Assembly (NCBI GenBank): GCA_945874535.1
Contig: CAMCGZ010000008.1
Coordinates: 43,600-107,599 of the forward strand
Direction: 5' to 3'
Source of the DNA: Bdellovibrio sp. ZAP7
GTDB lineage: Bacteria > Bdellovibrionota > UBA1018 > CAIMNF01
DNA length: 64,000 nucleotides
Shown: one piece after another, positions 35,663 to 44,394 of the stretch
Position numbering within the stretch: the first letter of the stretch is position 1
How the letters are laid out: every line of letters begins with the position of its first letter
Position numbers and translations under genes: made by a program
Notes under the pieces: generated by a model
Seen by the model: only the letters and a program-made list of their open reading frames with translations
Told to the model about the DNA's origin: nothing
Databases searched by the model: none

Positions 35663-36472
35663 ATGTCCGTGGCGGCATTTCAGAAGAAGAACTTCCGTTA
35701 TGTTTCTGACGGAAAGTCTTACCGGAACCTGCTTCATGCGGGAGTGGCCGGGTTGGTGCTTCTGGCTATGGGCTTCGGAGTCCTTCAGGCCTCCCGTTCC
35801 TCTATATTCTTGTTGAAGGCGGTCAGGGTGGAGTCCCTTTCTCCCGGATACCCCTTGAGTCGCGATGCCGTCCTCGAGATGGCCAAGGCCCCGGTCGGAC
35901 GGGTTTCTTTGTTCCATCTCGACATGGAGCCGATGGAATCCCGCCTGATTCGCAATCCTTGGGTCAAGGGTGTGGTGATCGGAAAGCAGTTCCCCGGAAC
36001 CCTCTCCCTGAAGATCATAGAACGGACCCCGGTCGCCCTCCTGAGCGAAGGCTCCGGCAGGATTCTGTATTTAGAGGACGATGGTTCGACTTTCGAGGAC
36101 CGGGCGATGGTTTACCCGGCCGATCTTCCGATTCTGACCGGCTTCCCGGCGGGGGATCTTCCAACCCTGAAAGCCCTGAATCAATTCATCGAAACCTGGT
36201 TTTCGAGCGATCGCCTCCCGGGTCTGAGGTTGTCTTCGCTCAGTTACGATGAAAAATCGGGTCTGAAAGCCATGGTCCTTTACCCGATGAAGAACCAAAA
36301 GCTCATGAGAACCGTGATTGAACTCGGTCTCAATATCGAAGAAGCCAACGGGGTCTCCTCGGCACATCTCAGGCAGGTCTTCGACTACCTCTCCACCCGG
36401 TCCCAGCCGGCGTCAAAAATATGGCTGGGGGACGGAAAGAAAATCGTTGTCAAATTTTCAATGGGTCCATAG
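35663..36472 (+). CDS. ftsQ: Cell division protein FtsQ
   Basis: A cytoplasmic tail and one transmembrane helix ('LLHAGVAGLVLLAMGFGVLQA') precede the POTRA domain ('IFLLKAVRVESLSPGYPLSRDAVLEMAKAPVGRVSLFHLDMEPMESRLIRNPWVKGVVIGKQFPGTLSLKIIERTPVALL') and the FtsQ domain ('GRILYLEDDGSTFE...LPILTGF'). FtsQ bridges early and late divisome proteins in the periplasm. ATG 35663 has a Shine-Dalgarno-like GGGGG; ATG 35648 (five residues longer) would be leaderless. ftsA follows at about 80 bases, then ftsZ, the standard order. Confidence 0.88.
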   Translation: MSVAAFQKKNFRYVSDGKSYRNLLHAGVAGLVLLAMGFGVLQASRSSIFLLKAVRVESLSPGYPLSRDAVLEMAKAPVGRVSLFHLDMEPMESRLIRNPWVKGVVIGKQFPGTLSLKIIERTPVALLSEGSGRILYLEDDGSTFEDRAMVYPADLPILTGFPAGDLPTLKALNQFIETWFSSDRLPGLRLSSLSYDEKSGLKAMVLYPMKNQKLMRTVIELGLNIEEANGVSSAHLRQVFDYLSTRSQPASKIWLGDGKKIVVKFSMGP

Positions 36473-36550
36473 ACTTTCAGCTAAGTTGCGTCAGTTGGAA
36501 TTTTGTCGCAACTGGAACGGTACCCGGGCTCATGGGAGGAGGAGGGTTAA

Positions 36551-37819
36551 GTGTCTAAAAAAGATTTAGTCATCGGTCTCGATATCGGGACAACCAAGGT
36601 GTGTTGCATTGTCGGAGAAGTCCATCCGGCGACTCCGACCCAAGCTACCTCTATTGATATTATCGGTTTTGGCCAAGCGCCCTCGGCCGGACTCCGGAAG
36701 GGCGTTGTCATCAATATCGACTCCACGGTCGAAGCCATCCGCAAGGCGGTCAAAGAAGCCGAGAACATGGCCGGAATCAAAATCAATTCCGCCTATGTCG
36801 GCATTGCGGGCACTCATATCAAGTCTTTCAACTCCTCGGGCGTGGTCGCGGTCAAAGATAAAGAAATCACCGAGCAGGATGTCCAGCGGGTGATCGAGGC
36901 CGCAAAAGCCATCATGATTCCGCAGGATCGCGAGGTTCTCCACGTGATTCCCCAGGAGTTCATCATTGACGATCAGGACGGCATCCGTGATCCGATCGGA
37001 ATGAATGGCGTCCGGCTCGAAGCCAAGGTTCACATTGTGACCGGTGCGATCAGCGCCGCACAGAATCTGGTCAAGTGCGTAAATCGCGCAGGAATCACCG
37101 TCACGGAGCTCTGTTTGCAGCCCATCGCTTCGAGCTCTGCCGTGTTGACTCACGACGAGAAAGAACTCGGAGTGGCACTGGTCGACATCGGTGGCGGAAC
37201 CACTGACATCGCTATCTTTCGCGAAGGGGCTCTTCTTTATACAGCTGTTCTGCCCGTCGGCGGAATGCATATCACGAACGACATTTCTGTCGGCGTCCGC
37301 GCTTCTTTGGATGCTGCCGAGAAAATCAAAATCGCACACGGTTGTGCCATGTCGTCCCTGGTGAAGGAAGACGAGACCATCGAAGTCCCTTCAGTGGGTG
37401 AAGGCAAACCGCGTGTGGTATCCCGTAAGATTCTGGCCGAAATCATCGAGCCGCGGATCGAGGAGATATTTTCCCTGATTCAGCAAGAGATCAATCGTTC
37501 GGGCTATGCCGATCTCCTGGCTGCGGGGATCGTGATGACCGGCGGGACCACCTTGCTTCAGGGAATGGTCGAGTACGGCGACTTCCTGTTCGAAGTGCCT
37601 CTCAAGCGCGGGTCTCCGATCCGCCTCGGAGGGCTCAAGGAAGTGGTCAATTCTCCCAAATACTCAACCGCTGTCGGTCTGCTCAAGTTCGGAGCCGATA
37701 AGTTGAACCGCGTCCATCAAGGGGGTCCGTCTCTGTTAGCAGACGGTCTGCTCGGCAATGACGGGGTCTTCAGTAAGATCGGTGGACAGATGAAAAACTG
37801 GATGAAGGATTTGTTCTGA
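36551..37819 (+). CDS. ftsA: Cell division protein FtsA
   Basis: FtsA is an actin-like ATPase that tethers FtsZ to the membrane. The GTG start follows GGAGGAGGG. Motifs are phosphate 1 '[19 protein letters not shown]', '[16 protein letters not shown]', the 1C subdomain '[19 protein letters not shown]', phosphate 2 '[19 protein letters not shown]' and the adenosine motif '[16 protein letters not shown]'. The C-terminal amphipathic membrane anchor is visible as '[12 protein letters not shown]'. The length of 422 residues is normal. ftsZ follows about 40 bases later. Confidence 0.96.
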   Translation: MSKKDLVIGLDIGTTKVCCIVGEVHPATPTQATSIDIIGFGQAPSAGLRKGVVINIDSTVEAIRKAVKEAENMAGIKINSAYVGIAGTHIKSFNSSGVVAVKDKEITEQDVQRVIEAAKAIMIPQDREVLHVIPQEFIIDDQDGIRDPIGMNGVRLEAKVHIVTGAISAAQNLVKCVNRAGITVTELCLQPIASSSAVLTHDEKELGVALVDIGGGTTDIAIFREGALLYTAVLPVGGMHITNDISVGVRASLDAAEKIKIAHGCAMSSLVKEDETIEVPSVGEGKPRVVSRKILAEIIEPRIEEIFSLIQQEINRSGYADLLAAGIVMTGGTTLLQGMVEYGDFLFEVPLKRGSPIRLGGLKEVVNSPKYSTAVGLLKFGADKLNRVHQGGPSLLADGLLGNDGVFSKIGGQMKNWMKDLF

Positions 37820-37859
37820 AACTTTTCGAAAACAACTGACACAAGGAGGCGTGGTACAT

Positions 37860-39173
37860 ATGTTCGAAATTCAAGAAAACAAGGTTCTAGGTGCTAAAAT
37901 CAAGGTTGTCGGAGTGGGCGGTGGCGGATGCAATGCCGTGAACACCATGATCCGTGCCGGTCTGACCGGCGTGGAATTCATCGCTGCAAACACCGACAAG
38001 CAGGTGCTTGAGAGCGTTCTCGCTCCGAGCAAGATCGCCATCGGCCAAGAGCTGACCCGCGGTCTCGGCGCCGGCGCCAACCCTGATACCGGTCGCAAAG
38101 CCGCCCTCGAAGACTACGCACAAATTTCTGAAATGCTCTCCGGATCCGACATGGTGTTCATCACCGCGGGCATGGGTGGCGGAACCGGAACCGGTGCTGC
38201 TCCCGTGTTTGCCAAGATCGCCAAGGAAGTGGGCGCACTCACCGTCGGTGTGGTGACCAAGCCGTTCCTGTTCGAAGGCAAGAAGCGCATGAAGCAGGCC
38301 CTCGAAGGCATCAATCAGCTGCGTGAGAGCGTGGACTCCCTGATCATCATTCCGAACAATCGCCTGCTCAATATCTCGGGAGCTTCGCTTTCGATGATGC
38401 AAGCATTCGGTAAGGCCGACGAAGTTCTCCTGAACGCGGTTCAGGGTATTTCCGACCTGATCAATCACACCGGCTACATCAACAGCGACTTCGCCGACGT
38501 CCGCACGATCATGGAAAATAAGGGCCTGGCCCTCATGGGGATCGGTTTCGGTCAGGGCGATCACCGCGCGGTGGAAGCTGCGACTTCGGCTATTTCCTCT
38601 CCGCTGCTCGAGGACATCTCGATCAACGGTGCGACCGGGATCATCATCAATATCACCGGAGGCTCGAACCTGACCCTTCACGAAGTGAACGAAGCCACCT
38701 CGATCATCCAGGAAGCTGCTGATGAAGACGCTCAGATCATCTTCGGTACCGTGATCGATGAGTCTTTGAATGACAAGGTAAAGGTCACCGTGATTGCGAC
38801 CGGTCTCGGTTGCGATGCCTCCGCTCTGATCACTGAGATGAAGAATGCCAACCCGGCAATTCGGAATAACAACACGAATCCAGTGTCCCAGAACCCGGTC
38901 GCAAACAATCCGGCTAACAACAACCCTCCAGCAATGAATCTCAATCCAGCCCCGGTTGCTGCAGCTCCAGCAACCAATGGTTTGGGAGCGGTTTCGGAGA
39001 ATTTCAATGCCCAGACGGTTCAGAATCTTTCTGCTGCCAGCAATGAAAATTCGGAACTGGCTCGCGCCCGTGAAATTGCCAAGCGTCTCGGCATGGTGAG
39101 CTCCGAAGGGCAGGACTACGATGTTCCGGCTTTCATGCGCCGCTCGAACGAGTCGAACAACAATAACGGCTGA
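37860..39173 (+). CDS. ftsZ: Cell division GTPase FtsZ
   Basis: ATG 37860 is chosen because AAGGAGG lies 11 bases upstream; the GTG at 37851 is too close to that site. FtsZ forms the division ring. Tubulin signatures are '[18 protein letters not shown]' and the GTP-binding '[24 protein letters not shown]'. The T7 synergy loop region is '[18 protein letters not shown]'. After the GTPase core (about residue 320) comes an Asn/Pro/Ala-rich linker and the C-terminal tail '[11 protein letters not shown]' that binds FtsA. The length is 437 residues. A GC-rich terminator follows. Confidence 0.97.
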   Translation: MFEIQENKVLGAKIKVVGVGGGGCNAVNTMIRAGLTGVEFIAANTDKQVLESVLAPSKIAIGQELTRGLGAGANPDTGRKAALEDYAQISEMLSGSDMVFITAGMGGGTGTGAAPVFAKIAKEVGALTVGVVTKPFLFEGKKRMKQALEGINQLRESVDSLIIIPNNRLLNISGASLSMMQAFGKADEVLLNAVQGISDLINHTGYINSDFADVRTIMENKGLALMGIGFGQGDHRAVEAATSAISSPLLEDISINGATGIIINITGGSNLTLHEVNEATSIIQEAADEDAQIIFGTVIDESLNDKVKVTVIATGLGCDASALITEMKNANPAIRNNNTNPVSQNPVANNPANNNPPAMNLNPAPVAAAPATNGLGAVSENFNAQTVQNLSAASNENSELARAREIAKRLGMVSSEGQDYDVPAFMRRSNESNNNNG

Positions 39174-39195
39174 TCGGTCGATTTGATTTGCAGAA

Positions 39196-39227
39196 GGGTC
39201 TCCGGGCGATGCCCGGGGGCCCTTTTT
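39196..39227 (+). terminator. Intrinsic terminator of the fts operon
   Basis: GGGTCTCCGGGC-GAT-GCCCGGGGGCCC-TTTTT is a 12-bp stem with two G-T wobbles and a T5 tail, 23 bases after the ftsZ stop. Confidence 0.85.
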
Positions 39228-39230
39228 CGT

Positions 39231-39258
39231 TTGGATTCAAAGGGATTTTGACTATAGT
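39231..39258 (+). promoter_or_regulatory. Promoter of the purine nucleoside phosphorylase gene, leaderless
   Basis: TTGGAT (39231-39236), 16 bases, TATAGT (39253-39258), and seven bases to ATG 39266. It starts directly after the fts terminator tail, so the two transcription units are packed head to tail. Confidence 0.55.
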
Positions 39259-39265
39259 GGGGGGC

Positions 39266-40153
39266 ATGACCCCAGTTTTGTCCGAAGGAGCCCGTGCGAT
39301 CCAGTCCTTGTTGAACAGTCAGGGACTCCCGGCTCCCTCGTTCCAGGTGGTGCTCGGTTCCGGATTCAAGGATGCTCTCGAGCAGGGAGTCCCTCCGGGG
39401 TTCGTTATTGCCGGCGAAGTGCCTTTTTCATCGATTCCCGGGATCCATCCCTCAACCGCCCCCGGACATTTAGGGAAGTATGTTTTCGTCAGGCATCGCA
39501 CTCAGAAGCTTTGTGGAATCATCCAGGTCGGGCGCCTGCACGGTTACGAGGGTCTCGAGCCCCGGGAGGTGGTCCGGACGGTGCTGTTTCCGCGTGAACT
39601 CGGTGTGGAGCATTTTTTTCTGACCAATGCGGCTGGTGGAATGGATCCGGCACATTCAACCGGGGATGTGATGCTGATCCGCGATCAAATCAATCTTTCG
39701 GGGAAGAATCCTCTGAGTGGGACCAATCCCTCGCGTCCGGATGGGAACCCGTGGGGACCGAGATTCCAAGACTTGACCCGGCTTTTTGACCGGGAATGGA
39801 CTCGGGAGTTGTCCGTCTCCCTTCTGTCCGAAGGGCTCAAGGTCCATGAAGGTGTTTATGTCGGTGTGGCCGGTCCGGCGTTCGAGACCCCTGCCGAGAT
39901 CCGATTTTTTCAGGGAATCGGCGCCCATGCGGTGGGCATGTCGACCGTTTGGGAGACTGTCGCACTCAAGCACAGCGGGGCGCGTGTGTGTGGAATCTCG
40001 CTCATCAGCAATATCGCCGCCGGGCTCTCGGACGGCGCAGATGGCGAGCCAGAGGAACTCGATCACTTCGCCATTCTCGATGCATGCAAAACCTCGTCCA
40101 CCGGGATCCTGAGAGCGATTCTGACGTCGGTCGAAAAGAATTGCGGGGCATGA
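39266..40153 (+). CDS. Trimeric purine nucleoside phosphorylase
   Basis: ATG 39266 (MTPVLSEGARAIQSLL) is used; the longer track ORF runs through the fts terminator. The 295-residue enzyme cleaves purine nucleosides with phosphate. Family motifs are 'FQVVLGSGFKDAL', 'GRLHGYEGLEPREVVR', 'FFLTNAAGGMD', 'GVYVGVAGPAFETPAEIRFFQGIGAHAVGMSTVWETVALKHSGARVCGISLISNIAAG'. The Glu of FETPAE and the Asn of SLISN favour inosine/guanosine-type PNP over methylthioadenosine phosphorylase, which has Asp there. The neighbouring MTA/SAH-type deaminase gene starts one base after its stop. Confidence 0.88.
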   Translation: MTPVLSEGARAIQSLLNSQGLPAPSFQVVLGSGFKDALEQGVPPGFVIAGEVPFSSIPGIHPSTAPGHLGKYVFVRHRTQKLCGIIQVGRLHGYEGLEPREVVRTVLFPRELGVEHFFLTNAAGGMDPAHSTGDVMLIRDQINLSGKNPLSGTNPSRPDGNPWGPRFQDLTRLFDREWTRELSVSLLSEGLKVHEGVYVGVAGPAFETPAEIRFFQGIGAHAVGMSTVWETVALKHSGARVCGISLISNIAAGLSDGADGEPEELDHFAILDACKTSSTGILRAILTSVEKNCGA

Positions 40154-40154
40154 G

Positions 40155-41498
40155 ATGACCTTCGATCTCGGTATCCGATGCAGGACCATGCTCCCGATGA
40201 CCGCAGGGGAGGGAAAAGTATTACAGGACTATTTCCTCGCCGTTAAGGACGGTCTCATCGTTGAATCGAGTCCGTGGAAAGAGGGTCGGGAGAAGGAATG
40301 TGCCCGTTTCATCGACGGCGGGAGCCGGATCGTCATGCCAGGGCTCGTGAATGGCCACACCCACCTGGCGATGAGTCTCCTGCGAGGGTACGAGGACGAT
40401 CTCCCCTTTCATAAGTGGCTGTTCGAGCGAGTCTTTCCGGTCGAGGCGAAGTGGGTCGATGCCGAATTCGTCGAAGTCGGAGTGTCTCTCTCAGCCTTGG
40501 AGTGCATCCGCTTCGGGACGACCACGGTCAATGACATGTACTTTTTCACCGAGACCTCTGCCAAAGTGCTCGATGGCGCGGGCCTTCGTGCCACACTGGC
40601 CTGGCCGTTCATGGACTTTCCGGTTCCGGATGAAAAGCACCTCGGAGATCAGGCCGTATCAGGCAGACCGGCCAGGTTCCAAGCATTCTATGAGCGCTAC
40701 CGGAATCATCCGCGCATCCGTCCCGCCCTGGGGCCTCATGCGCCCTATACCTGCAGTGACAGTTTGATTCGGGAAGTGACCGATTTGTCGAACCGGTTCC
40801 AGGTTCCCGTCCACATGCACGTTTCAGAGACCGAGAAGGAGGTCCGTGAATCGCTTGCAAAATATGGCAAGACTCCGGGCCAGCGTCTGTACGATCTCGG
40901 CGCGCTTCATTCCCGCTTTTTTGCGGCTCATGGTGTTCATCTGACAGATGAGGAGATCCGTCTCTTCCGCGAAACCGGTGCCAGTGTGATTTATAATCCC
41001 GATTCCAACTTCAAGCTGGGCTCCGGGATCGCGCCCATCACCCAGTTTCGGAGAGCGGGTGTCGAGTGTGCTTTGGGAACGGATGGATCCGCGTCGAATA
41101 ACGATTTGTCACTTTTTGGAGCCATGGATCTGGGAACCAAAGCCCAGAAAGTCGCGCACCACGACAGTACAGCCATGGTCGCGCTCGATGCGCTCAATCT
41201 TGCCACCTACGAGGGTGCGCGCGCCCTGGGGCTCGGAGATCTGATCGGATCACTCGAGCCGGGCAAGCGGGCCGATCTGATTCTGATCCGGACGGACTAT
41301 CCCCATCTGATGCCCATGCACTCGGTGCTGAGTCAATTGGTCTATGCTTGTCAGGGGCTCGAGGTGGATACGGTCATTTGCGATGGGCGAGTCCTCATGG
41401 ATCAGGGTCGCTTCGAGACGCTCGATCCTCAGACCATCTACGCTGGGGTGGAACGGATCCGTCAAAAGTTATCTCAAGAGCTCGATCTGCACCTGTAA
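40155..41498 (+). CDS. Amidohydrolase, 5-methylthioadenosine/S-adenosylhomocysteine deaminase type
   Basis: The 447 residues form a metal-dependent amidohydrolase of the MTA/SAH deaminase group. Motifs are 'VMPGLVNGHTHLAMSLLRGYEDDLPFHKWL' with HTH, 'FGTTTVNDMYFF', 'ALGPHAPYTCSD', 'VPVHMHVSETEKEVRESLAKYG', 'FFAAHGVHLTDEEI' and 'ECALGTDGSASNNDLSLFGAMDLG'. It would convert the adenosine part of MTA, SAH or adenosine to inosine. Its partner PNP could then release hypoxanthine. Exact substrate preference cannot be read from the sequence. It is co-transcribed with the PNP gene. Confidence 0.88.
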   Translation: MTFDLGIRCRTMLPMTAGEGKVLQDYFLAVKDGLIVESSPWKEGREKECARFIDGGSRIVMPGLVNGHTHLAMSLLRGYEDDLPFHKWLFERVFPVEAKWVDAEFVEVGVSLSALECIRFGTTTVNDMYFFTETSAKVLDGAGLRATLAWPFMDFPVPDEKHLGDQAVSGRPARFQAFYERYRNHPRIRPALGPHAPYTCSDSLIREVTDLSNRFQVPVHMHVSETEKEVRESLAKYGKTPGQRLYDLGALHSRFFAAHGVHLTDEEIRLFRETGASVIYNPDSNFKLGSGIAPITQFRRAGVECALGTDGSASNNDLSLFGAMDLGTKAQKVAHHDSTAMVALDALNLATYEGARALGLGDLIGSLEPGKRADLILIRTDYPHLMPMHSVLSQLVYACQGLEVDTVICDGRVLMDQGRFETLDPQTIYAGVERIRQKLSQELDLHL

Positions 41499-41610
41499 AC
41501 GGATCCGGTTGATGTACGGAGTCTGCGCGGGTGTTCCGGATTTGGACACTACCCAATGGGTATTTTTAGGCTGAAAACGGCTCTTCTCGAACTCATCGCC
41601 CGATCGTGGG

Positions 41611-41627
41611 CTGGCATTGTCTTTGCT
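41611..41627 (+). promoter_or_regulatory. Sigma-54 (-24/-12) promoter
   Basis: CTGGCATTGTCTTTGCT has the invariant GG and GC spaced by ten bases, with TGGCA and TTGCT both matching consensus. The start would be near 41638, leaving about 13 bases including CGGAG before ATG 41651. Confidence 0.8.
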
Positions 41628-41650
41628 TTATTCCGCTATGCACGGAGACG

Positions 41651-42112
41651 ATGATGAAAATGAAATTCGAGATCCCGACCTTCCTGAAACCCTTCTTGTT
41701 CCTGTTCCTGATTTCGGGCATCGGCTGTGGGATGCAGAACTCTAACGTCTACAATCTGACTCAGAGCGGAGCCCAATTCACCAGTGCCCAGTGCTCGACC
41801 GTTCGCCTGACGGTCAGCGAATCCAATAGCCAAATCAGCGGGTCAGGTTCCAATCCTTGTTTCAATCAGACCTTGTCCGGAACCAAGGCCGCCAACGGAC
41901 AAATGAATGTGACCCTTTCTCTCATTCCAGTGACCTCCGCCACCAGTTCTTACGGTTACGGAGGGGGAATGTACGGAGCCTCGTCGACGAACTGCACCTA
42001 CCAGGGAGTTCTGATGATTTCCGGCAGCTCCATTCAAGGAGTGCTCAACCCGGTTTCCTCCTATGGCTACGGATGTCTCGGTAGCATCACCATCAACGGA
42101 ACCCGTAACTGA
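41651..42112 (+). CDS. Small lipoprotein of unknown function, sigma-54 promoter
   Basis: ATG 41651 gives a signal peptide with a lipobox (MMKMKFEIPTFLKPFLFLFLISGIGC). The mature part of about 128 residues is rich in Ser, Thr, Asn and Gly and looks beta-stranded. The pattern 'TSAQCSTVRLTVSESNSQISGSGSNPCFNQTLSGTKAANGQMNVTLSLIPV...NCTYQGVLMISGSSIQGVLNP' resembles small lipocalin-like or META-type envelope domains, without clear assignment. Four cysteines in the mature part could form disulfides. It stands alone between its own -24/-12 promoter and a terminator. Confidence 0.7.
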   Translation: MMKMKFEIPTFLKPFLFLFLISGIGCGMQNSNVYNLTQSGAQFTSAQCSTVRLTVSESNSQISGSGSNPCFNQTLSGTKAANGQMNVTLSLIPVTSATSSYGYGGGMYGASSTNCTYQGVLMISGSSIQGVLNPVSSYGYGCLGSITINGTRN

Positions 42113-42155
42113 TTTCTGCAACTGTCCCCCTCAACCCTCATCTCTCTCTCAATGA

Positions 42156-42188
42156 GCCCCGGTCGAAGGATGGTCCTTTGACCGGGGC
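42156..42188 (+). terminator. Terminator hairpin of the lipoprotein gene
   Basis: GCCCCGGTCGAAGGA-TGG-TCCTTTGACCGGGGC is a 15-bp stem with one wobble. The following CTCGTTCTCGTT is only moderately T-rich. The right arm contains TTGACC, which doubles as the -35 box of lysA. Confidence 0.65.
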
Positions 42189-42206
42189 CTCGTTCTCGTT
42201 CATACT
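42178..42206 (+). promoter_or_regulatory. Promoter of lysA overlapping a terminator, leaderless
   Basis: TTGACC (42178-42183), exactly 17 bases, CATACT (42201-42206), then six bases to the lysA ATG. The -35 box lies in the right arm of the upstream hairpin. Confidence 0.65.
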
Positions 42207-42212
42207 CAGGGC

Positions 42213-43502
42213 ATGAAATCCGCGCTGAATGCTTTGCCCGGCCCCCGGGACCATTTCGAATACAAAAAAGGCAAACTATCTGTGGAGGGCATCCCCCTCC
42301 AGGACCTTTTGGAACGTTACGGATCTCCCCTGTACGTGTATTCGGGAGGAGCGATCCGGCAGTCTTATTCGGCATTGAAGAAGGCGTTTCGAAAGTCACC
42401 TGTTCAAATTTGCTTTGCGGTGAAAGCCAATTCCAATCTGTCGATACTCCGCCTGCTTTCTTCGCTCGGTGCCGGATGCGATCTGGTGTCCTACGGCGAG
42501 TGGGATCGGGCCGAGCGTGCTGGAATTCCACGTGAGAAGCGGGTTCTTTCCGGAGTGGCCAAAACTGCGAGGGAGCTCGAGAGTCTGTTCAGGCTTCCTG
42601 AGGGTGGCGTGGGATCCATTCATGTCGAGTCGGTGATGGAGTTCGAAATGATCCTCCTGATCGCGAACTCCATGAGGCGACCCGTTTCGGTCGCTTTCCG
42701 TTACAATCCGGATGTCGATGCTGGAACCCTCGATAAAATCTCCACCGGTCGGAAGCACGACAAGTTCGGCCTCACACGAGAGGAGATCCTCGATCTTGCG
42801 GTCACCTACGGAGACGATGATTTTGTCCGGATTGCGGGACTTTCCATTCACATCGGAAGTCAGATCACGTCGATCCGTCCCTTCGATCGGGCTTTTCAGC
42901 GTTTGGCCGAACTCAAGCTCGAGGTGGAGGAGCATCTCGGTCGGGATCTCGAATATGTGGATCTCGGAGGCGGGATGGGAGTCCGCTACCAACAGGAAAA
43001 GGTGATCGATCTCGGTGAATACGCCGGCCTCATCCAGAAGCACTTCAAGGGAGTCCCCAAGATCTTGATCGAACCGGGCCGCAGTCTCATCGCCAACGCC
43101 GGTGCGCTCGTGAGTCAGGTGGTTTATTCAAAAGAAAGAGGTAAAGATAGGACCCTGATCCTCGACGCGGGAATGAACGATCTGGTCCGGCCGGCTCTCT
43201 ACGAGGCCTACCACGAGATTCTGCCTCTTGCGCAAAATGCCTCTCCTCCGGTGAGCTGGGATGTGGTCGGGGGCATTTGCGAAAGCACGGATTACTTCGC
43301 CAAGTCACGGAAACTTCCCTTGGAGGGTTTGCCGGGTGAGACTCTCGCGATTCTTTCGGCAGGAGCGTACGGGTTTTCCATGAGTAGCACTTACAATTCC
43401 CGCCCCAGGGTGGCCGAAGTTCTGGTCGATCGAGGGCAGGTTCAATTGATCCGGAAGCGTGAAACTTTCAACGATCTCATCCGGCACGAGACCGGTCTCT
43501 AA
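42213..43502 (+). CDS. lysA: Diaminopimelate decarboxylase
   Basis: LysA makes lysine from meso-diaminopimelate with PLP. The 429-residue alanine-racemase-type fold shows 'YGSPLYVYSGGAIRQSYSALKKAF', the PLP lysine in 'ICFAVKANSNLSIL', 'GAGCDLVSYGEWDRAERAGIP', 'FGLTREEILDLA', 'SIHIGSQITSI', 'DLGGGMGVRY', 'IEPGRSLIANAGALVSQVVYSKE' and the C-terminal 'VVGGICESTDYFAK...AGAYGFSMSSTYNSRPRVAEVLV'. Its ATG lies six bases after a -10 box, so the mRNA is probably leaderless. Confidence 0.95.
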   Translation: MKSALNALPGPRDHFEYKKGKLSVEGIPLQDLLERYGSPLYVYSGGAIRQSYSALKKAFRKSPVQICFAVKANSNLSILRLLSSLGAGCDLVSYGEWDRAERAGIPREKRVLSGVAKTARELESLFRLPEGGVGSIHVESVMEFEMILLIANSMRRPVSVAFRYNPDVDAGTLDKISTGRKHDKFGLTREEILDLAVTYGDDDFVRIAGLSIHIGSQITSIRPFDRAFQRLAELKLEVEEHLGRDLEYVDLGGGMGVRYQQEKVIDLGEYAGLIQKHFKGVPKILIEPGRSLIANAGALVSQVVYSKERGKDRTLILDAGMNDLVRPALYEAYHEILPLAQNASPPVSWDVVGGICESTDYFAKSRKLPLEGLPGETLAILSAGAYGFSMSSTYNSRPRVAEVLVDRGQVQLIRKRETFNDLIRHETGL

Positions 43503-43506
43503 AGAT

Positions 43507-44394
43507 TCAATTGTAGTCGGCTTCGGTGGGCATTTTGTTTTGTAAGAAAGTATTATTAAAATCGCATTTTCTGGTCGCGATCCCCCCGACCGCTTTTTGG
43601 GTGAAGTTGTAATAAGCCAATCGCTTCGTGCCGAAATAGATCACGTCCGGGTTCACGCTCCGGATCGGAGCGGCAAAATGGTGCAAGGAATCGCATGAGA
43701 ATGATCCGTAAAGTTCCGGGTGACTCTTCCTCATGTTCTCTTTGATCATCTTCAGGCCCGGCCGGTTTTTCCGGTACCAATCATAATCGGTATGCCCGTT
43801 TTTGAGCAGGCGCGGAGGCCCGAAATCCGGTCCACCTCCATCGCGCGAGTGGCCGATGTAAAAGACCGCCTCGTTGTTCTTCAAGGCATTTTTGAATTTC
43901 TCATTGAGTTTCGAGGTGCGCACCGCCTGATCCGGGTTCTTTCGATTCAGGTCATCCCGGTCGGTGAGGGCACTGCTGTGAAGATTGACTTGGATTCTTT
44001 TACCATCGGCCAGGGTCTTGCTGAGCTTGTCGGCATTCTTGGCATCCGCTTTGAATCCGCAAGGTTCGGCACCGCAGGTCATGTAGAGTTTTTGCACCAG
44101 ATAAGCACGTTGAACCGCATCAGCAGTGACCGGTGGTTCTCCGCCCGAGTCGAGATAACCTAAAAACAAGTCGATATGGGCAGTGTTGTCCTGGTAAAGC
44201 CGGCGCATTTTTTCCTGACACTTTTCCAGGTTGGATTCGGATACTGAAGGATCGCAAACCGGAGGACGGTTGACCTTCGAGAAATTCACCAGGGTCTGAT
44301 TCACTTTCTGGGTCGAGTTGAATTCTTCCGCCTGTGTCGGAGTTGCCATCAGAGTACTTTGAATCAGCATCAGGAGCCGACAGAAGCGGATCAT
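43507..44394 (-). CDS. Exported protein with possible clan CD cysteine-peptidase pattern
   Basis: ATG 44394 overlaps the upstream stop as ATGA and opens a signal peptide (MIRFCRLLMLIQSTLMATPTQA). The 295-residue protein has cysteine pairs in the first half ('VCDPSVSESNLEKCQEKM', 'YMTCGAEPCGF'). The second half reads 'NNEAVFYIGHSRDGGGPDFGPPRLLKNG' (His about 178) and then 'ELYGSFSCDSLHHFAAPIRSVNPDVIYFGTKRLAYYN' (Cys about 230). A buried strand ending in His, and a later strand ending in Ser-Cys, is the layout of caspase/CHAT-like peptidases. This is inference by pattern; I do not recognise the family. It is co-translated with a HEAT-like exported protein. Confidence 0.45.
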   Translation of the reverse strand: MIRFCRLLMLIQSTLMATPTQAEEFNSTQKVNQTLVNFSKVNRPPVCDPSVSESNLEKCQEKMRRLYQDNTAHIDLFLGYLDSGGEPPVTADAVQRAYLVQKLYMTCGAEPCGFKADAKNADKLSKTLADGKRIQVNLHSSALTDRDDLNRKNPDQAVRTSKLNEKFKNALKNNEAVFYIGHSRDGGGPDFGPPRLLKNGHTDYDWYRKNRPGLKMIKENMRKSHPELYGSFSCDSLHHFAAPIRSVNPDVIYFGTKRLAYYNFTQKAVGGIATRKCDFNNTFLQNKMPTEADYN

